A stretch of 64,000 nucleotides of DNA from Luteipulveratus mongoliensis (GTDB lineage: Bacteria > Actinomycetota > Actinomycetes > Actinomycetales > Dermatophilaceae): the NCBI RefSeq assembly GCF_001190945.1, contig NZ_CP011112.1:2790001-2854000 (forward strand), in the 5' to 3' direction. The notes under the pieces are model-generated. The model searched no databases and had not been told where the DNA came from. It saw nothing but the letters and a program-made list of their open reading frames with translations. Positions 11,994 through 21,965 of this stretch are shown one piece after another; the stretch's first letter is position 1; each line of letters begins with the position of its first letter. A program made the position numbers and the translations under genes.

Positions 11994-14375
11994 GTGAAAC
12001 GACGTCTGCTTGCTGTCGCTACAGGCAGCACCGCAGCAGCCGCGATGGTCTTCGCGCTGAACCCAGGTGGGACCGCGACCGCGGCACCGCCCTCGGGACA
12101 GGACGGGCAGAAGCCCGGCGAGGTCACCCGGTCGGACAACCTGCCCGACCCGATTGCTGCCAAGGCGGCCAAGACTCGTCAGACCGCGGTCGAGAAGCTC
12201 CTCAAGGGGCAGGCCAAGACCAAGGTCATCAACGGCACGCGCGTCATCGTGCTGGATGACGGCCAGCCCACCGCGGGCCAGAAGGTCGCGATGGGCAAGA
12301 ACGCCCAGAAGAAGACGACCAAGGCTAAGTACGTCCAGTACGACGCCACCCAGACGTCCAACATCTTCACGGTCCTCGCCGACTTCGGCACCAAGACCAA
12401 GCCGGAGACGGCCGGGACGGCAGGCCCTCTCAACAACAAGATCCCGCAGCCGGACCGCAAGTACGACGGCACCGCGACGGACGACAACTCGACCTACTGG
12501 GTCAAGGACTTCAACCGCGAGCACTACAAGAAGATGATGTTCGGGACGACCGGCGAGTCGTTCCGCAACTTCTACCTCGCGCAGTCGTTGGGGCGCCACC
12601 ACGCGCAGGGTGACGTGTCCGACTGGGTCACGGTGCCCTTCAACGAGGCCCGTTACGGCTCGAACGCCGGCGTCGACGAGAACCCCGAGCTGGGGGCCGA
12701 GCGTTCCTGGTCCTTCGTCGGAGACTCGCTGACGGCCTGGTACAACAGCCAGAAGGCCGCCGGCAAGACGCTGGCCCAGATCAAGGCGTCCCTCAAGCAG
12801 TTCGACGTCTGGGACCGCAACGACTACGACGGTGACGGCAACTTCAACGAGCCGGACGGCTACATCGACCACTTCCAGGCGATCCACGCCGGTGAGGGCG
12901 AAGAGGCCGGTGGCGGCGCGCAGGGCGAGGACGCCATCTGGTCGCACCGCTGGTCGGTCCAGACCGGTGCTGGCACGCAGGGACCGGGCACCAACAAGGC
13001 TGGCGGTGTCCAGATCGGTGACACCGGCATCTGGGTGCGCGACTACACCACGGAGCCCGAGAACGGCGGTCTCGGCGTGTTCTCGCACGAGTACGGCCAC
13101 GACCTCGGACTGCCCGACCTGTACGACACGACGAACACCGCGACCAACAGCGTCGGCTTCTGGTCGTTGATGAGCGCCGGTTCCTGGCTGAACCACGGTG
13201 GCGACGCGATCGGCACCACGCCCGGCTACATGGGCGCCTGGGAGAAGACGCAGCTCGGCTGGGCCGACGTCAAGACGGTGCCGTACGGCCACGCCGGCAA
13301 GGTCGCCCTGGGTCCGGCCGACAAGGACAACGCGAAGACGCCTCAGGCCATCGCGGTGACCTTGCCGGACAAGACCGTTGCGACGCCGTACAACAAGCCG
13401 AAGTCAGGCACGTACGAGTGGTGGTCCGGTCGCGGTGACGACCTGAGCAACACGCTCGGCCAGGACGTCGACCTGACCGGCAAGACGTCGGCCTCCGTGA
13501 GCGCTGCCGTCTGGTACGACATCGAGAAGGGCTACGACTACCTCTACGGCCAGGTGTCGACCGACGGTGGCTCGACGTGGACCAACGTCGGCAAGGAGCT
13601 GACCGGCAAGAACGCGAGCTGGACGACGACCTCGTACGACCTGTCCGCGTACAAGGGCAAGAAGGTCAAGTTCCGCTTCCTCTACACCACCGACGGTGGC
13701 ACCAACGAGGCTGGCGCGTTCCTGGACGACATCGCGGTCACGATCGATGGCAAGGCCACGACCGACGACGTCGAGTCGACCACATCGGCCTGGACGCCCA
13801 AGGGCTTCGAGCGGATGAACGGCACCGACACCAAGGTGGTCTCGCACTACTACCTGGCCGAGTACCGCGGCTACGGCGGCTACGACGCCACCCTCAAGAA
13901 CGGCCCGTACAACTTCGGCTTCGGTCCCCAGCGTCCGGACTTCGTGGAGCACTACCCCTACCAGGACGGTCTGCTGATCACCTACGTCGATGGTGAGTAC
14001 GCCGACAACAACGTCTCGGCGCACCCCGGCCACGGCCAGGTGCTCCCGGTGGACGCGCACGCCACGCCGATGCTGTGGCCGGACAACACGGCCGTGAGCA
14101 ACAAGCTGCAGCCGTACGACGCCACCTTCGGCCTGGACAAGACCGACGCGTTCACCCTGCACAAGGGTGGCCTGGCGGCGAAGGTTCCGTCGCGTCCGGC
14201 GGTGTCCGGGTTCGATGACACCAACCCGAACGCGTACTGGTTCGCCTCCAACAAGTACGGCTCCGTGCAGGTTGCCGGGTCGGGCACCAAGATCAAGGTG
14301 CTCAGCAAGCAGGGCGACGGCCTGGAGCTGAAGCTCGGTTTCCCGACGGGAAGCATGCTGAACAAGCGCAAGTGA
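11994..14375 (+). CDS. Secreted M6-family metalloprotease (immune inhibitor A-like)
   Basis: A 793-aa secreted zinc protease. The N-terminus MKRRLLAVATGSTAAAAMVF is a signal peptide with likely cleavage after ATAA (about 31). A propeptide region follows. The catalytic zinc motif HEYGHDLGLPDLYD begins at H365 (HExxH at 365-369) with the M6 signature extension GxPDLYD. Downstream is a beta-rich carbohydrate- or protein-binding-like domain (YLYGQVSTDGGSTW ... GAFLDDIAV), as in InhA proteins, which degrade extracellular and host proteins in Bacillus. GTG 11994 was chosen because TCCAGGAGGAATT provides a perfect ribosome-binding site; longer readings add residues before the signal peptide. Closed by a terminator. 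Confidence 0.92.
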   Translation: MKRRLLAVATGSTAAAAMVFALNPGGTATAAPPSGQDGQKPGEVTRSDNLPDPIAAKAAKTRQTAVEKLLKGQAKTKVINGTRVIVLDDGQPTAGQKVAMGKNAQKKTTKAKYVQYDATQTSNIFTVLADFGTKTKPETAGTAGPLNNKIPQPDRKYDGTATDDNSTYWVKDFNREHYKKMMFGTTGESFRNFYLAQSLGRHHAQGDVSDWVTVPFNEARYGSNAGVDENPELGAERSWSFVGDSLTAWYNSQKAAGKTLAQIKASLKQFDVWDRNDYDGDGNFNEPDGYIDHFQAIHAGEGEEAGGGAQGEDAIWSHRWSVQTGAGTQGPGTNKAGGVQIGDTGIWVRDYTTEPENGGLGVFSHEYGHDLGLPDLYDTTNTATNSVGFWSLMSAGSWLNHGGDAIGTTPGYMGAWEKTQLGWADVKTVPYGHAGKVALGPADKDNAKTPQAIAVTLPDKTVATPYNKPKSGTYEWWSGRGDDLSNTLGQDVDLTGKTSASVSAAVWYDIEKGYDYLYGQVSTDGGSTWTNVGKELTGKNASWTTTSYDLSAYKGKKVKFRFLYTTDGGTNEAGAFLDDIAVTIDGKATTDDVESTTSAWTPKGFERMNGTDTKVVSHYYLAEYRGYGGYDATLKNGPYNFGFGPQRPDFVEHYPYQDGLLITYVDGEYADNNVSAHPGHGQVLPVDAHATPMLWPDNTAVSNKLQPYDATFGLDKTDAFTLHKGGLAAKVPSRPAVSGFDDTNPNAYWFASNKYGSVQVAGSGTKIKVLSKQGDGLELKLGFPTGSMLNKRK

Positions 14376-14404
14376 TGCAGAACTGATCGCACCCGCGGTC
14401 AGCG

Positions 14405-14433
14405 GCGGCCCCGGACTTCACGTCCGGGGCCGC
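14405..14433 (+). terminator. Intrinsic terminator
   Basis: A 12-bp perfect GC-rich stem (GCGGCCCCGGAC paired with 14422-14433) around the loop TTCAC, between the protease stop and glnA. Confidence 0.75.
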
Positions 14434-14468
14434 TGCGCTGCCCGGGGCCGGTAGGGCAGGATCGGCAC

Positions 14469-15803
14469 ATGGATCGTCAGCAGGAGTTCGTGCTGCGCAC
14501 AATCGAAGAACGTGACATCCGCTTCGTGCGGGTCTGGTTCACCGATGTGCTGGGCACCTTGAAGTCCGTCTCCATTGCCCCCGCCGAGCTCGAGGGCGCC
14601 TTCGCCGAGGGCATCGGCTTCGACGGCAGTGTCATCGAGGGCCTGGCTCGGGTCTTCGAGGCCGACATGCTGCTGCGACCCGATGCGAGCACGTTCCAGG
14701 TGCTGCCGTGGCGCGGTGAGAACCCTGGCACCGCAAGGATGTTCGGTGACATTCGGCTGCCGGACGGCAGCCCGAGCGCCGCCGACCCGCGGACCGTGCT
14801 GCGTCGCTGCCTCGCGCGGGCGGGCGACCAGGGCTTCACCTTCTACACCCACCCCGAGATCGAGTTCTATCTCTTCCAGGACTACCAGCCCGGTCAGATT
14901 CCCGTTCCGGTGGACCAGGCCGGGTTCTTCGACCACGTCCCGCACGGGACGGCACACGACTTCCGGCGTGCGGCGATCACCACCCTCGAGGGCATGGGCA
15001 TCTCTGTCGAGTTCAGCCACCACGAGGGCGGGCCCGGCCAGAACGAGATCGACCTGCGCTATGCCGACGCGCTCGCGACCGCCGACAACATCATGACGTT
15101 CCGCGCGGTGGTCAAGGAGGTCGCGCTCGAGCGCGGGGTGTTCGCCTCGTTCATGCCCAAACCCCTTGCAGGACAACCGGGTTCGGCGATGCACACTCAC
15201 GTCTCACTGTTCGACGGCGACGCCAACGCGTTCTACGAAGCAGGTGCTCCCTACCAGCTGTCCGCGGTCGGCCGGAAGTTCATCGCCGGGCTGCTGCGAC
15301 ACGCCAACGAGATCAGCGCGGTCACCAACCAGTGGGTCAACTCCTACAAGCGCATCTGGGGTGGCGGTGAGGCGCCGGCGCACGTGTGCTGGGGCCACAA
15401 CAACCGCAGTGCCATGGTGCGGGTGCCGATGCACAAGCCGGGCAAGGGCCAGAGCAGCAGGATCGAGCTGCGCTCACTGGACGCGTCCTGCAACCCCTAC
15501 CTCGCGTACGCCGTCCTGCTGGCTGCCGGCCTCAAGGGCATCGAGGAGGACTACGAGCTGCCGCCCGAGGCGGAGGACGACGTCTGGTCGCTGACGGAGC
15601 GGGAGCGCCGGGCTATGGGCATCGACCCGCTGCCGGCGTCGCTGGACGAGGCGATCCGCATCATGGAGGACTCCGAGCTGGTCGCCGAGACGCTCGGCGA
15701 GCACGTCTTCGACTTCTTCCTGCGCAACAAGCGCACCGAGTGGGCCGCCTACCGCGACCAGGTCACCCCCTTCGAGCTCGAGCAGTACCTGCGTCGGCTG
15801 TGA
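14469..15803 (+). CDS. glnA: Glutamine synthetase, type I (GlnA2-like)
   Basis: A 444-aa type I glutamine synthetase that joins ammonia and glutamate using ATP. Motifs: FDGSVIEGL (51-59), the glutamate/metal segment THPEIEFYLF, GPGQNEIDLRY, the ATP/glutamate loop FMPKPLAGQPGSAMHTH, and NRSAMVRVP. The usual adenylylation region reads DYELPPEAEDD, so a tyrosine is present at the regulatory site. Length and sequence fit the GlnA2 branch next to glnE in mycobacteria rather than the longer GlnA1. Its stop codon overlaps the glnE start, so the regulator is translationally coupled to the enzyme. Confidence 0.93.
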   Translation: MDRQQEFVLRTIEERDIRFVRVWFTDVLGTLKSVSIAPAELEGAFAEGIGFDGSVIEGLARVFEADMLLRPDASTFQVLPWRGENPGTARMFGDIRLPDGSPSAADPRTVLRRCLARAGDQGFTFYTHPEIEFYLFQDYQPGQIPVPVDQAGFFDHVPHGTAHDFRRAAITTLEGMGISVEFSHHEGGPGQNEIDLRYADALATADNIMTFRAVVKEVALERGVFASFMPKPLAGQPGSAMHTHVSLFDGDANAFYEAGAPYQLSAVGRKFIAGLLRHANEISAVTNQWVNSYKRIWGGGEAPAHVCWGHNNRSAMVRVPMHKPGKGQSSRIELRSLDASCNPYLAYAVLLAAGLKGIEEDYELPPEAEDDVWSLTERERRAMGIDPLPASLDEAIRIMEDSELVAETLGEHVFDFFLRNKRTEWAAYRDQVTPFELEQYLRRL

Positions 15804-18793
15804 GTCCGGACCGCGGGCAGAGCCGCTCCGGCGAGCTGATCCGGGCGGGATTCACCAACACGGCACGCGCCGAGCAGCTGCTCGGCGAGCTCGGCCTCGG
15901 TGATGTGCTCGCCGATCACGATCTGGTGGCGGCCTTGGGCAGAACGGCCGACCCGGACCAGGCCCTGCTCGGCCTCCTGCGTCTGCGGGAGGAGATGGAC
16001 GCGACGCACCGGTCCGAGATGGACTCGACCACCGCGCAGGACGAGGCCTTCCGTACGCGGCTGCTCGCGGTCCTCGGCTCATCGACCGCTCTCACCGACC
16101 ATCTGGTGCGCCACCCCGAGCAGTGGCGTGACGTCGGCAATGCTCGTCGTCGCGACGCCGCCGAGCTAGCGGCCACGCTCCTCGGGGAGGTCGCCGCGCG
16201 AGGTGAGGCGACGGCGTACGACGCGCTCCGGGTGGCCTATCGGCGTCAGGTGCTACAGATCGCCGCCCTCGACCTCACCGAGGACTCGGTCGAGCAGATG
16301 CCGGCGACGGGTGAGGCTCTGGCCGATCTCGCCGGTGCGGCTCTGGAGACCGCCCTGAGGATCGCTCAGGACGAGCACGAGGGCGCCGACCAGTGCCGCC
16401 TGGCGATCATCGGGATGGGCAAGACCGGGGGCCACGAGCTCAACTACATCTCCGACGTGGACGTCGTCTTCGTCGCCGAGCCGGCCGAGGGTGTGGACGA
16501 GGACACCGCGCTCGCCATGGCGACGGCACTGGCCACCTCGACCATGCGGGCCTGCTCGGCGGCGACCGCCGAGGGCAGCCTCTGGCAGGTCGACGCCGCC
16601 TTGCGGCCCGAGGGCAAGAACGGGCCGCTCGTGCGCACTGTCGACAGCCACCGGACCTACTACGAGCGATGGGCCAAGACCTGGGAGTTCCAGGCCCTGC
16701 TCAAGGCCCGACCGGTTGCCGGGGACCCCGAGCTGGGTGCGGCGTACATCGATGCGGTGAGCCCGTTCGTCTGGCAGGCCAGCACGCGCGACAACTTCGT
16801 CGAGGACGTCCAGGCCATGCGCCGCCGCGTCGAGGACAACGTCCCTGCGGCCGAGGCCGACCGGCAGCTCAAGCTCGGCCCGGGCGGTCTGCGCGATATC
16901 GAGTTCAGCGTCCAGCTGCTCCAGCTGGTGCACGGCCGCACCGACGATCGCATCCGCTACCGCGGGACGCTGGCGGCGCTGGACGCCTTGTCGCGGCGGG
17001 GCTACGTCGGCCGCGCGGACGCGCACGAGCTGGACTCGGCGTACCGCCTGCTGCGGGTCCTCGAGCACCGGATCCAGCTGTCCAGGATGCGCCGGACCCA
17101 CCTGATGCCGACGTCGGAGGACGACCTGCGGCGCCTCGGCCGCGGCATGGGCCTGCGCACCGACCCGGCCGATTCGGTCACCCGCCTGTGGCGTCAGAAG
17201 GCCCGTGAGGTCCGGCGGCTGCACGAGCGGCTGTTCTACCGTCCGCTCCTGTCAGCTGTGGCGCGGCTGAGTGACGATGACGCGCGACTGACACCGACTG
17301 ACGCTCGAGAACGCTTGTCAGCGTTGGGGTTTCGCGATCCAGCCGGTGCCATCCAGCACATCCAGGCGCTGACCGTCGGGGTGAGCCGGCGGGCCTCGAT
17401 GCAGCGCACGTTGCTGCCCGTGATGCTCCAGTGGTTCGCCAGCGAGGCCGACCCGGATGCGGGGCTGCTGGCGTTCCGGCGCATCAGTGAGGCTCTGGGG
17501 ACGAGCCCCTGGTACCTCAAGCAGCTGCGCGAAGGCTCCTCGGCCCAGCAGCTTGCGAAGGTGCTGGCGAGCAGTCGCTACGTCGCCGCGATGCTCGAGC
17601 GCGCGCCTGCGTCGGTCGCCATGCTCGACGACCCGGACGCCCTTCGCCCGCGCAGCCGAGCCGCAGTGCAGGCCACGATGAGATCGGCCGCCCGACGTCA
17701 CGCCGACCCCGAGCACGCGGTCCAGGCCGTTCGTGCCGTACGCCGCACCGAGCTGATCCGGATCGCGACCGCCGACCTCGTCGGGGATCTCGAGCTGGAC
17801 GAGGTCGAGCTCGGACTGACCGACATCATGGCCTCGACGATGCAGACGGTCCTCGAGATCGCCATCGCCAAGGTCGCACGGCAGTCGCACCGCGCCCTGG
17901 TCACCCGGATGGCGGTGATCGGCATGGGGCGGTTCGGTGGCCGCGAGGTCGGCTACAGCAGCGACGCCGACGTGATGTTCGTGCACGACCCGGAGCCGGA
18001 CGCCAGCGAGCAGGAGGCGCAGGAGCAGGCGCTCGCCGTGGTCACCGAGCTGCGGCGCCTGCTGCAGCTCAGCGGACCGGACCCGGCCCTGACCGTCGAT
18101 GCCGACCTTCGCCCGGAGGGCAAAGGCGGCCCGTTGGTGCGCAGCCTGGGCTCCTACCGCGCCTACTACGACCGCTGGTCGGAGGGCTGGGAGGCGCAGG
18201 CCCTGCTGCGTGCCACGCCGGTCGCCGGAGACGAGGCCCTCGGGCAGGAGTTCCTCGAGCTGATCAACCCGCTGCGCTGGCCCGAGGGTGGGCTCAGTCA
18301 GGCCGCGATTCGGCAGATCCGGACGCTGAAAGCGCGGATGGAGGCAGAGCGGATTCCGCGGGGCGGTGACCGCAAGACGCACTTCAAGCTCGGTCACGGT
18401 GGGCTGTCCGACGTCGAGTGGACGGTCCAGCTGATGCAGCTGGAGCACGCCGCGCGGGTGCCAGGACTGCGCCACCCCGGCACCATGACCCCCCTGCGCA
18501 AGGCGGCCGAGGCCGGCCTCATCAGTGAGGAGAACGCCGAGATTCTCCGGGAAGCGTGGGTCCTGGCGACCCGGCTGCGCAATGCGTCGGTCCTGTGGCG
18601 CGGGCGGCCGGTGGACTCACTGCCGAGCGACCTGCGTGACGGCGACGGCATCGGCCGGATCCTCGGGCTCGAGGCCGGTTCAGGCCCGGTGCTGCACGAC
18701 GATTACCGTCGCGCGGCTCGACGGGCCCGGTCCGTGGTCGACGAGTGCCTCTACGGCACTCCGCCTCGTGACAACGGCACCGACAACGCCTGA
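15800..18793 (+). CDS. glnE: Bifunctional glutamine synthetase adenylyltransferase/deadenylase
   Basis: A 997-aa protein that adds AMP to, or removes it from, glutamine synthetase. The two nucleotidyltransferase domains are clear: GMGKTGGHELNYISDVDVV near residue 205 (deadenylase half) and GMGRFGGREVGYSSDADVM near 708 (adenylylase half), each with the GG and DxD metal pair. Matching DAxLRPEGKNGPL and DADLRPEGKGGPL segments follow each domain. Start is GTG 15800, sharing GTGA with the glnA stop; readings that begin earlier run antisense-like through glnA and are not credible. The length matches the mycobacterial enzyme. Confidence 0.95.
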   Translation: MSPDRGQSRSGELIRAGFTNTARAEQLLGELGLGDVLADHDLVAALGRTADPDQALLGLLRLREEMDATHRSEMDSTTAQDEAFRTRLLAVLGSSTALTDHLVRHPEQWRDVGNARRRDAAELAATLLGEVAARGEATAYDALRVAYRRQVLQIAALDLTEDSVEQMPATGEALADLAGAALETALRIAQDEHEGADQCRLAIIGMGKTGGHELNYISDVDVVFVAEPAEGVDEDTALAMATALATSTMRACSAATAEGSLWQVDAALRPEGKNGPLVRTVDSHRTYYERWAKTWEFQALLKARPVAGDPELGAAYIDAVSPFVWQASTRDNFVEDVQAMRRRVEDNVPAAEADRQLKLGPGGLRDIEFSVQLLQLVHGRTDDRIRYRGTLAALDALSRRGYVGRADAHELDSAYRLLRVLEHRIQLSRMRRTHLMPTSEDDLRRLGRGMGLRTDPADSVTRLWRQKAREVRRLHERLFYRPLLSAVARLSDDDARLTPTDARERLSALGFRDPAGAIQHIQALTVGVSRRASMQRTLLPVMLQWFASEADPDAGLLAFRRISEALGTSPWYLKQLREGSSAQQLAKVLASSRYVAAMLERAPASVAMLDDPDALRPRSRAAVQATMRSAARRHADPEHAVQAVRAVRRTELIRIATADLVGDLELDEVELGLTDIMASTMQTVLEIAIAKVARQSHRALVTRMAVIGMGRFGGREVGYSSDADVMFVHDPEPDASEQEAQEQALAVVTELRRLLQLSGPDPALTVDADLRPEGKGGPLVRSLGSYRAYYDRWSEGWEAQALLRATPVAGDEALGQEFLELINPLRWPEGGLSQAAIRQIRTLKARMEAERIPRGGDRKTHFKLGHGGLSDVEWTVQLMQLEHAARVPGLRHPGTMTPLRKAAEAGLISEENAEILREAWVLATRLRNASVLWRGRPVDSLPSDLRDGDGIGRILGLEAGSGPVLHDDYRRAARRARSVVDECLYGTPPRDNGTDNA

Positions 18794-18898
18794 CAGGTCA
18801 GGCCGGCGTACCCAGTGCGGAGCGTTGATGTCGCGCTCGTGAGCATGGCCCGGCGGCCGCCGCCTGAGATGGCCCGGCAGCGCGAGCGGGTCGCTTCG

Positions 18899-18904
18899 TA
18901 AACT
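18899..18904 (+). promoter_or_regulatory. -10 hexamer TAAACT of the his operon
   Basis: TAAACT ends 6 nt before the hisD GTG; this is the most consensus-like hexamer in the 117-bp gap behind glnE. A leaderless his mRNA would leave no room for a classical his leader-peptide attenuator. Confidence 0.5.
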
Positions 18905-18910
18905 TGGCGG

Positions 18911-20257
18911 GTGATCTCTCGTACCGATCTGCGCGGTCCCGCCCTGGCGTCCTTGGACGCTCGCGGTCTGCGCGACACCTTGCCCCGGGCCGGCTTCGAC
19001 GTCGAGGCTGCCCTCGACGTCGTACGACCGATCTGTGAGCAGGTGCAGCATCACGGTGCTGACGCGCTGCGTGACCTGTCTGAGCGGTTCGACAAGGTTC
19101 GTCCCGAGGCCCTGCGGGTGCCGGCCGCCGTGCTGACCGCCGCTCTCGAGCAGCTCGACCCGGACATCCGGGCGGCGCTCACGGAGGCCACCCGCCGGGC
19201 GCGGGCCGTGCACGAGGACCAGCGACGCACTGACACGACCACGCAGGTCGCTCCGGGTGGCACGGTGACCGAGCGCTGGGTCCCCGTCGACCGGGTGGGG
19301 CTCTATGTGCCGGGCGGGGTGGCCGTCCTGGCCAGCAGTGTCGTGATGAACGTCGTCCCGGCGCAGGCGGCCGCGGTGCCGTCGCTGGCCGTTGCCAGTC
19401 CGCCGCAGCGTTCCAACACCGGTGTCTTCGCGGGCTATCCGGACCCGACGATCCTCGCGGCCTGCGAGCTGCTCGGCGTGGACGAGGTCTATGCCGTCGG
19501 CGGCGCCCAGGCGATCGCCATGTTCACCTACGGCGCCCGCGAGGACGACGGGACGGTGGTCTGCGAGCCCGTCAGCCTGGTGACCGGACCGGGCAACATC
19601 TACGTCGTGGCTGCCAAGCGGCTGCTCAAGGGTCTGATCGGGATCGACTCCGAGGCCGGCCCGACCGAGATCGCCATCCTGGCGGACGACAGCGCGGATC
19701 CCGAGCACGTCGCCGCTGACCTGATCAGTCAGGCCGAGCACGACAATCTCGCTGCGGCGGTGCTGGTCACCGACAGCGACCAGCTCGCCACGCAGGTCGA
19801 GGCTGCCCTGGAGCGACGGGTCGCGGCGACCAAGCACGCCGAGCGAATCCGTACCTCCCTCGGTGGCGCCCAGTCGAGCATCGTCCTCGTCGACACCATC
19901 GAGGACGGGCTCCGGGTCGTGGACGCCTACGCCGCCGAGCACCTGGAGATCCAGACCCGCGACGCGGCGGCGGTGGCAGCCCGGGTGCACAACGCGGGTG
20001 CGATCTTCGTCGGTGCGTACGCCCCGGTGAGCCTGGGCGACTACGCCGCCGGCTCCAACCACGTGCTCCCGACCGGTGGCTGTGCGTGCCACAGCTCGGG
20101 CCTGTCGGTTCAGTCGTTCCTGCGCGGCATCCACGTCATCGACTACACCCAGGACGCGCTGCGCGATGTCGCCAGCACGGTCACGACGCTGGCCGCGGCC
20201 GAGGACCTTCCGGCCCATGGCGAGGCCGTGACAGCGCGGTTCGACGCTGATGTCTGA
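18911..20257 (+). CDS. hisD: Histidinol dehydrogenase
   Basis: A 448-aa zinc enzyme catalysing the last two steps of histidine synthesis, histidinol to histidine with NAD. Diagnostic segments are [15 protein letters not shown] (substrate loop), [26 protein letters not shown] (zinc ligands Gln and His), EHLEIQ and the C-terminal [19 protein letters not shown] start. First gene of a coupled operon; it overlaps hisC by 8 bp. Confidence 0.96.
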   Translation: MISRTDLRGPALASLDARGLRDTLPRAGFDVEAALDVVRPICEQVQHHGADALRDLSERFDKVRPEALRVPAAVLTAALEQLDPDIRAALTEATRRARAVHEDQRRTDTTTQVAPGGTVTERWVPVDRVGLYVPGGVAVLASSVVMNVVPAQAAAVPSLAVASPPQRSNTGVFAGYPDPTILAACELLGVDEVYAVGGAQAIAMFTYGAREDDGTVVCEPVSLVTGPGNIYVVAAKRLLKGLIGIDSEAGPTEIAILADDSADPEHVAADLISQAEHDNLAAAVLVTDSDQLATQVEAALERRVAATKHAERIRTSLGGAQSSIVLVDTIEDGLRVVDAYAAEHLEIQTRDAAAVAARVHNAGAIFVGAYAPVSLGDYAAGSNHVLPTGGCACHSSGLSVQSFLRGIHVIDYTQDALRDVASTVTTLAAAEDLPAHGEAVTARFDADV

Positions 20258-21368
20258 GATCCGGGCGCTGCTCAGGGAAGACCTGCAGGGCCGTACGCCG
20301 TATGGCGCGCCCCAGCTCGAGGTGCCCGTGGCCCTCAACACCAACGAGTCGTCGTACGACGTCCCGGCCGTTGTCGTACAGACGATCCTCGAGCGTGTGG
20401 CGGCTGTGGCGCCCGGGCTCAACCGCTATCCGGATCGCGAGTTCGCCCAGCTACGAACGGCTTTGGCGTCCTACCTGACTGAGACGACCGGCGTGACGTT
20501 GACCGCTGACCACCTCTGGGCGGGCAACGGCAGCAACGAGGTGCTGTCGCATCTCGTCCAGGCCTTCGGCGGTCAGGGGCGGACCGCGCTGGGCTTCACG
20601 CCGTCGTACTCCATGCACCCGATCATCAGTCGCGGAGTCGGAACGACCTGGGTGGACGGGCTGAGGGGAGCCCCGAGCGGGATCTTCGACCTGGATCTCG
20701 AGACGGCGGTCACCCAGGCTCGTGAGACCCAGCCGGACCTGGTGTTCCTGTGCTCGCCCAACAACCCCACCGGCACGGCGCTGTCGCTGGAGGTCGTCAA
20801 GGCTGTCTATGACGCGGCGCCGCACGCGATCGTCGTGGTGGACGAGGCGTACGCCGAGTTCGCTCGCCCGGGCACACCCAGCGCAACGACCCTGCTGGAG
20901 GGTCGCGACCGTCTCGTCGTGACGCGCACGATGAGCAAGGCCTTTGCCTTTGCGGGAGTCCGCCTGGGTTACCTCGCGGCATCGCCCGAGCTCACCGACC
21001 TGCTGCGCCTGGTCCGCCTGCCCTACCACCTGTCCAGCGTGACCCAGGCGGTGGCGCTCGCGGCCTTGGAGCACGCCGACACGATGCTCGGCATGATCAA
21101 GGTCATCAAGGCCGAGCGAGACCGGCTCGTGGAGGGAGTCGCGGCACTCGGGCTGGCTCCCGTGCCCAGCGACGCCAACTTCGTTCTGGTGGGTGGCCTC
21201 GCCGACGCCGGACAGACCTGGCAGGCTCTGCTCGACCAGGGTGTCCTGGTTCGTGATGTCGGCATTGCGCACCACCTTCGGATCACGGCCGGGACACCGG
21301 AGGAGACCGACGCCGTACTCGCTGCCCTGGCAGCGCTCGACCCCAGCCACAGACAGGAGCCGTCGTGA
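20250..21368 (+). CDS. hisC: Histidinol-phosphate aminotransferase
   Basis: A 372-aa fold-type I PLP enzyme that transaminates imidazole acetol phosphate in histidine synthesis. The PLP lysine is in [17 protein letters not shown], preceded by SPNNPTG (phosphate/carboxylate contact) and VVDEAYAEF with the PLP-ring aspartate. [10 protein letters not shown] near the N-terminus matches the family substrate loop. Its ATG lies inside the hisD end, and its stop overlaps hisB by 4 bp. Confidence 0.95.
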   Translation: MSEIRALLREDLQGRTPYGAPQLEVPVALNTNESSYDVPAVVVQTILERVAAVAPGLNRYPDREFAQLRTALASYLTETTGVTLTADHLWAGNGSNEVLSHLVQAFGGQGRTALGFTPSYSMHPIISRGVGTTWVDGLRGAPSGIFDLDLETAVTQARETQPDLVFLCSPNNPTGTALSLEVVKAVYDAAPHAIVVVDEAYAEFARPGTPSATTLLEGRDRLVVTRTMSKAFAFAGVRLGYLAASPELTDLLRLVRLPYHLSSVTQAVALAALEHADTMLGMIKVIKAERDRLVEGVAALGLAPVPSDANFVLVGGLADAGQTWQALLDQGVLVRDVGIAHHLRITAGTPEETDAVLAALAALDPSHRQEPS

Positions 21369-21964
21369 CTCGCACAGCTCAGATCACGCGTACGACCAAG
21401 GAGAGCTCGGTCGACCTGTGGCTGGACCTCGACGGGTCGGGCACAGCCGAGATCAGCACCGGCGTGCGGTTCTACGACCACATGCTCGAGAGCCTGGCCA
21501 AGCACAGCCTGATCGACCTCCGCGTCGAGGCCAAGGGCGACCTCGACGTGGACGCCCACCACACCGTCGAGGACACCGCGATCGTCCTTGGTGACGCGCT
21601 GCGCGAGGCGCTGGGCGACAAGTCGGGCATCGCCCGCTTCGGCGATGCCACGGTGCCCCTCGATGAGGCCCTCGTCCTCGCGGTCGTCGATGTGGCGGGC
21701 CGGCCCTATGTCGTGCACACGGGCGAGCCCGAGGGTCAGGTCTACGCGATCATCGGCGGCACCTATACCGGCTCGCTCACCCAGCACGTGTTCGAGTCGT
21801 TCGCGCACCACGCGGGCATCGCCCTGCACGTACGCGTCCTGTCCGGTCGCGACCCACACCACATCGTGGAGGCCCAGTTCAAGGCCGTCGCGCGAGCCTT
21901 GCGTGCAGCTGTTGCCCTCGATCCGCGGGTCAAGGGGATACCCAGTGCCAAGGGGGCGCTCTGA
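21365..21964 (+). CDS. hisB: Imidazoleglycerol-phosphate dehydratase
   Basis: A 199-aa monofunctional dehydratase, without the phosphatase domain found in enteric HisB. The two manganese-binding repeats are visible: HHTVEDTAI with [13 protein letters not shown] in the first half, and HAGIALHV with [15 protein letters not shown] in the second. GTG start in a GTGA overlap with hisC. Confidence 0.96.
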   Translation: MTRTAQITRTTKESSVDLWLDLDGSGTAEISTGVRFYDHMLESLAKHSLIDLRVEAKGDLDVDAHHTVEDTAIVLGDALREALGDKSGIARFGDATVPLDEALVLAVVDVAGRPYVVHTGEPEGQVYAIIGGTYTGSLTQHVFESFAHHAGIALHVRVLSGRDPHHIVEAQFKAVARALRAAVALDPRVKGIPSAKGAL

Positions 21965-21965
21965 G

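Noticed and set aside
18794-18910. Histidine leader peptide or T-box before hisD
   Set aside because: No run of His codons or T-box core was seen, and the best -10 leaves no leader.
18680-20422. 580-codon open frame antisense to hisD
   Set aside because: hisD on the other strand has all its catalytic motifs; the antisense product has no recognisable domain.
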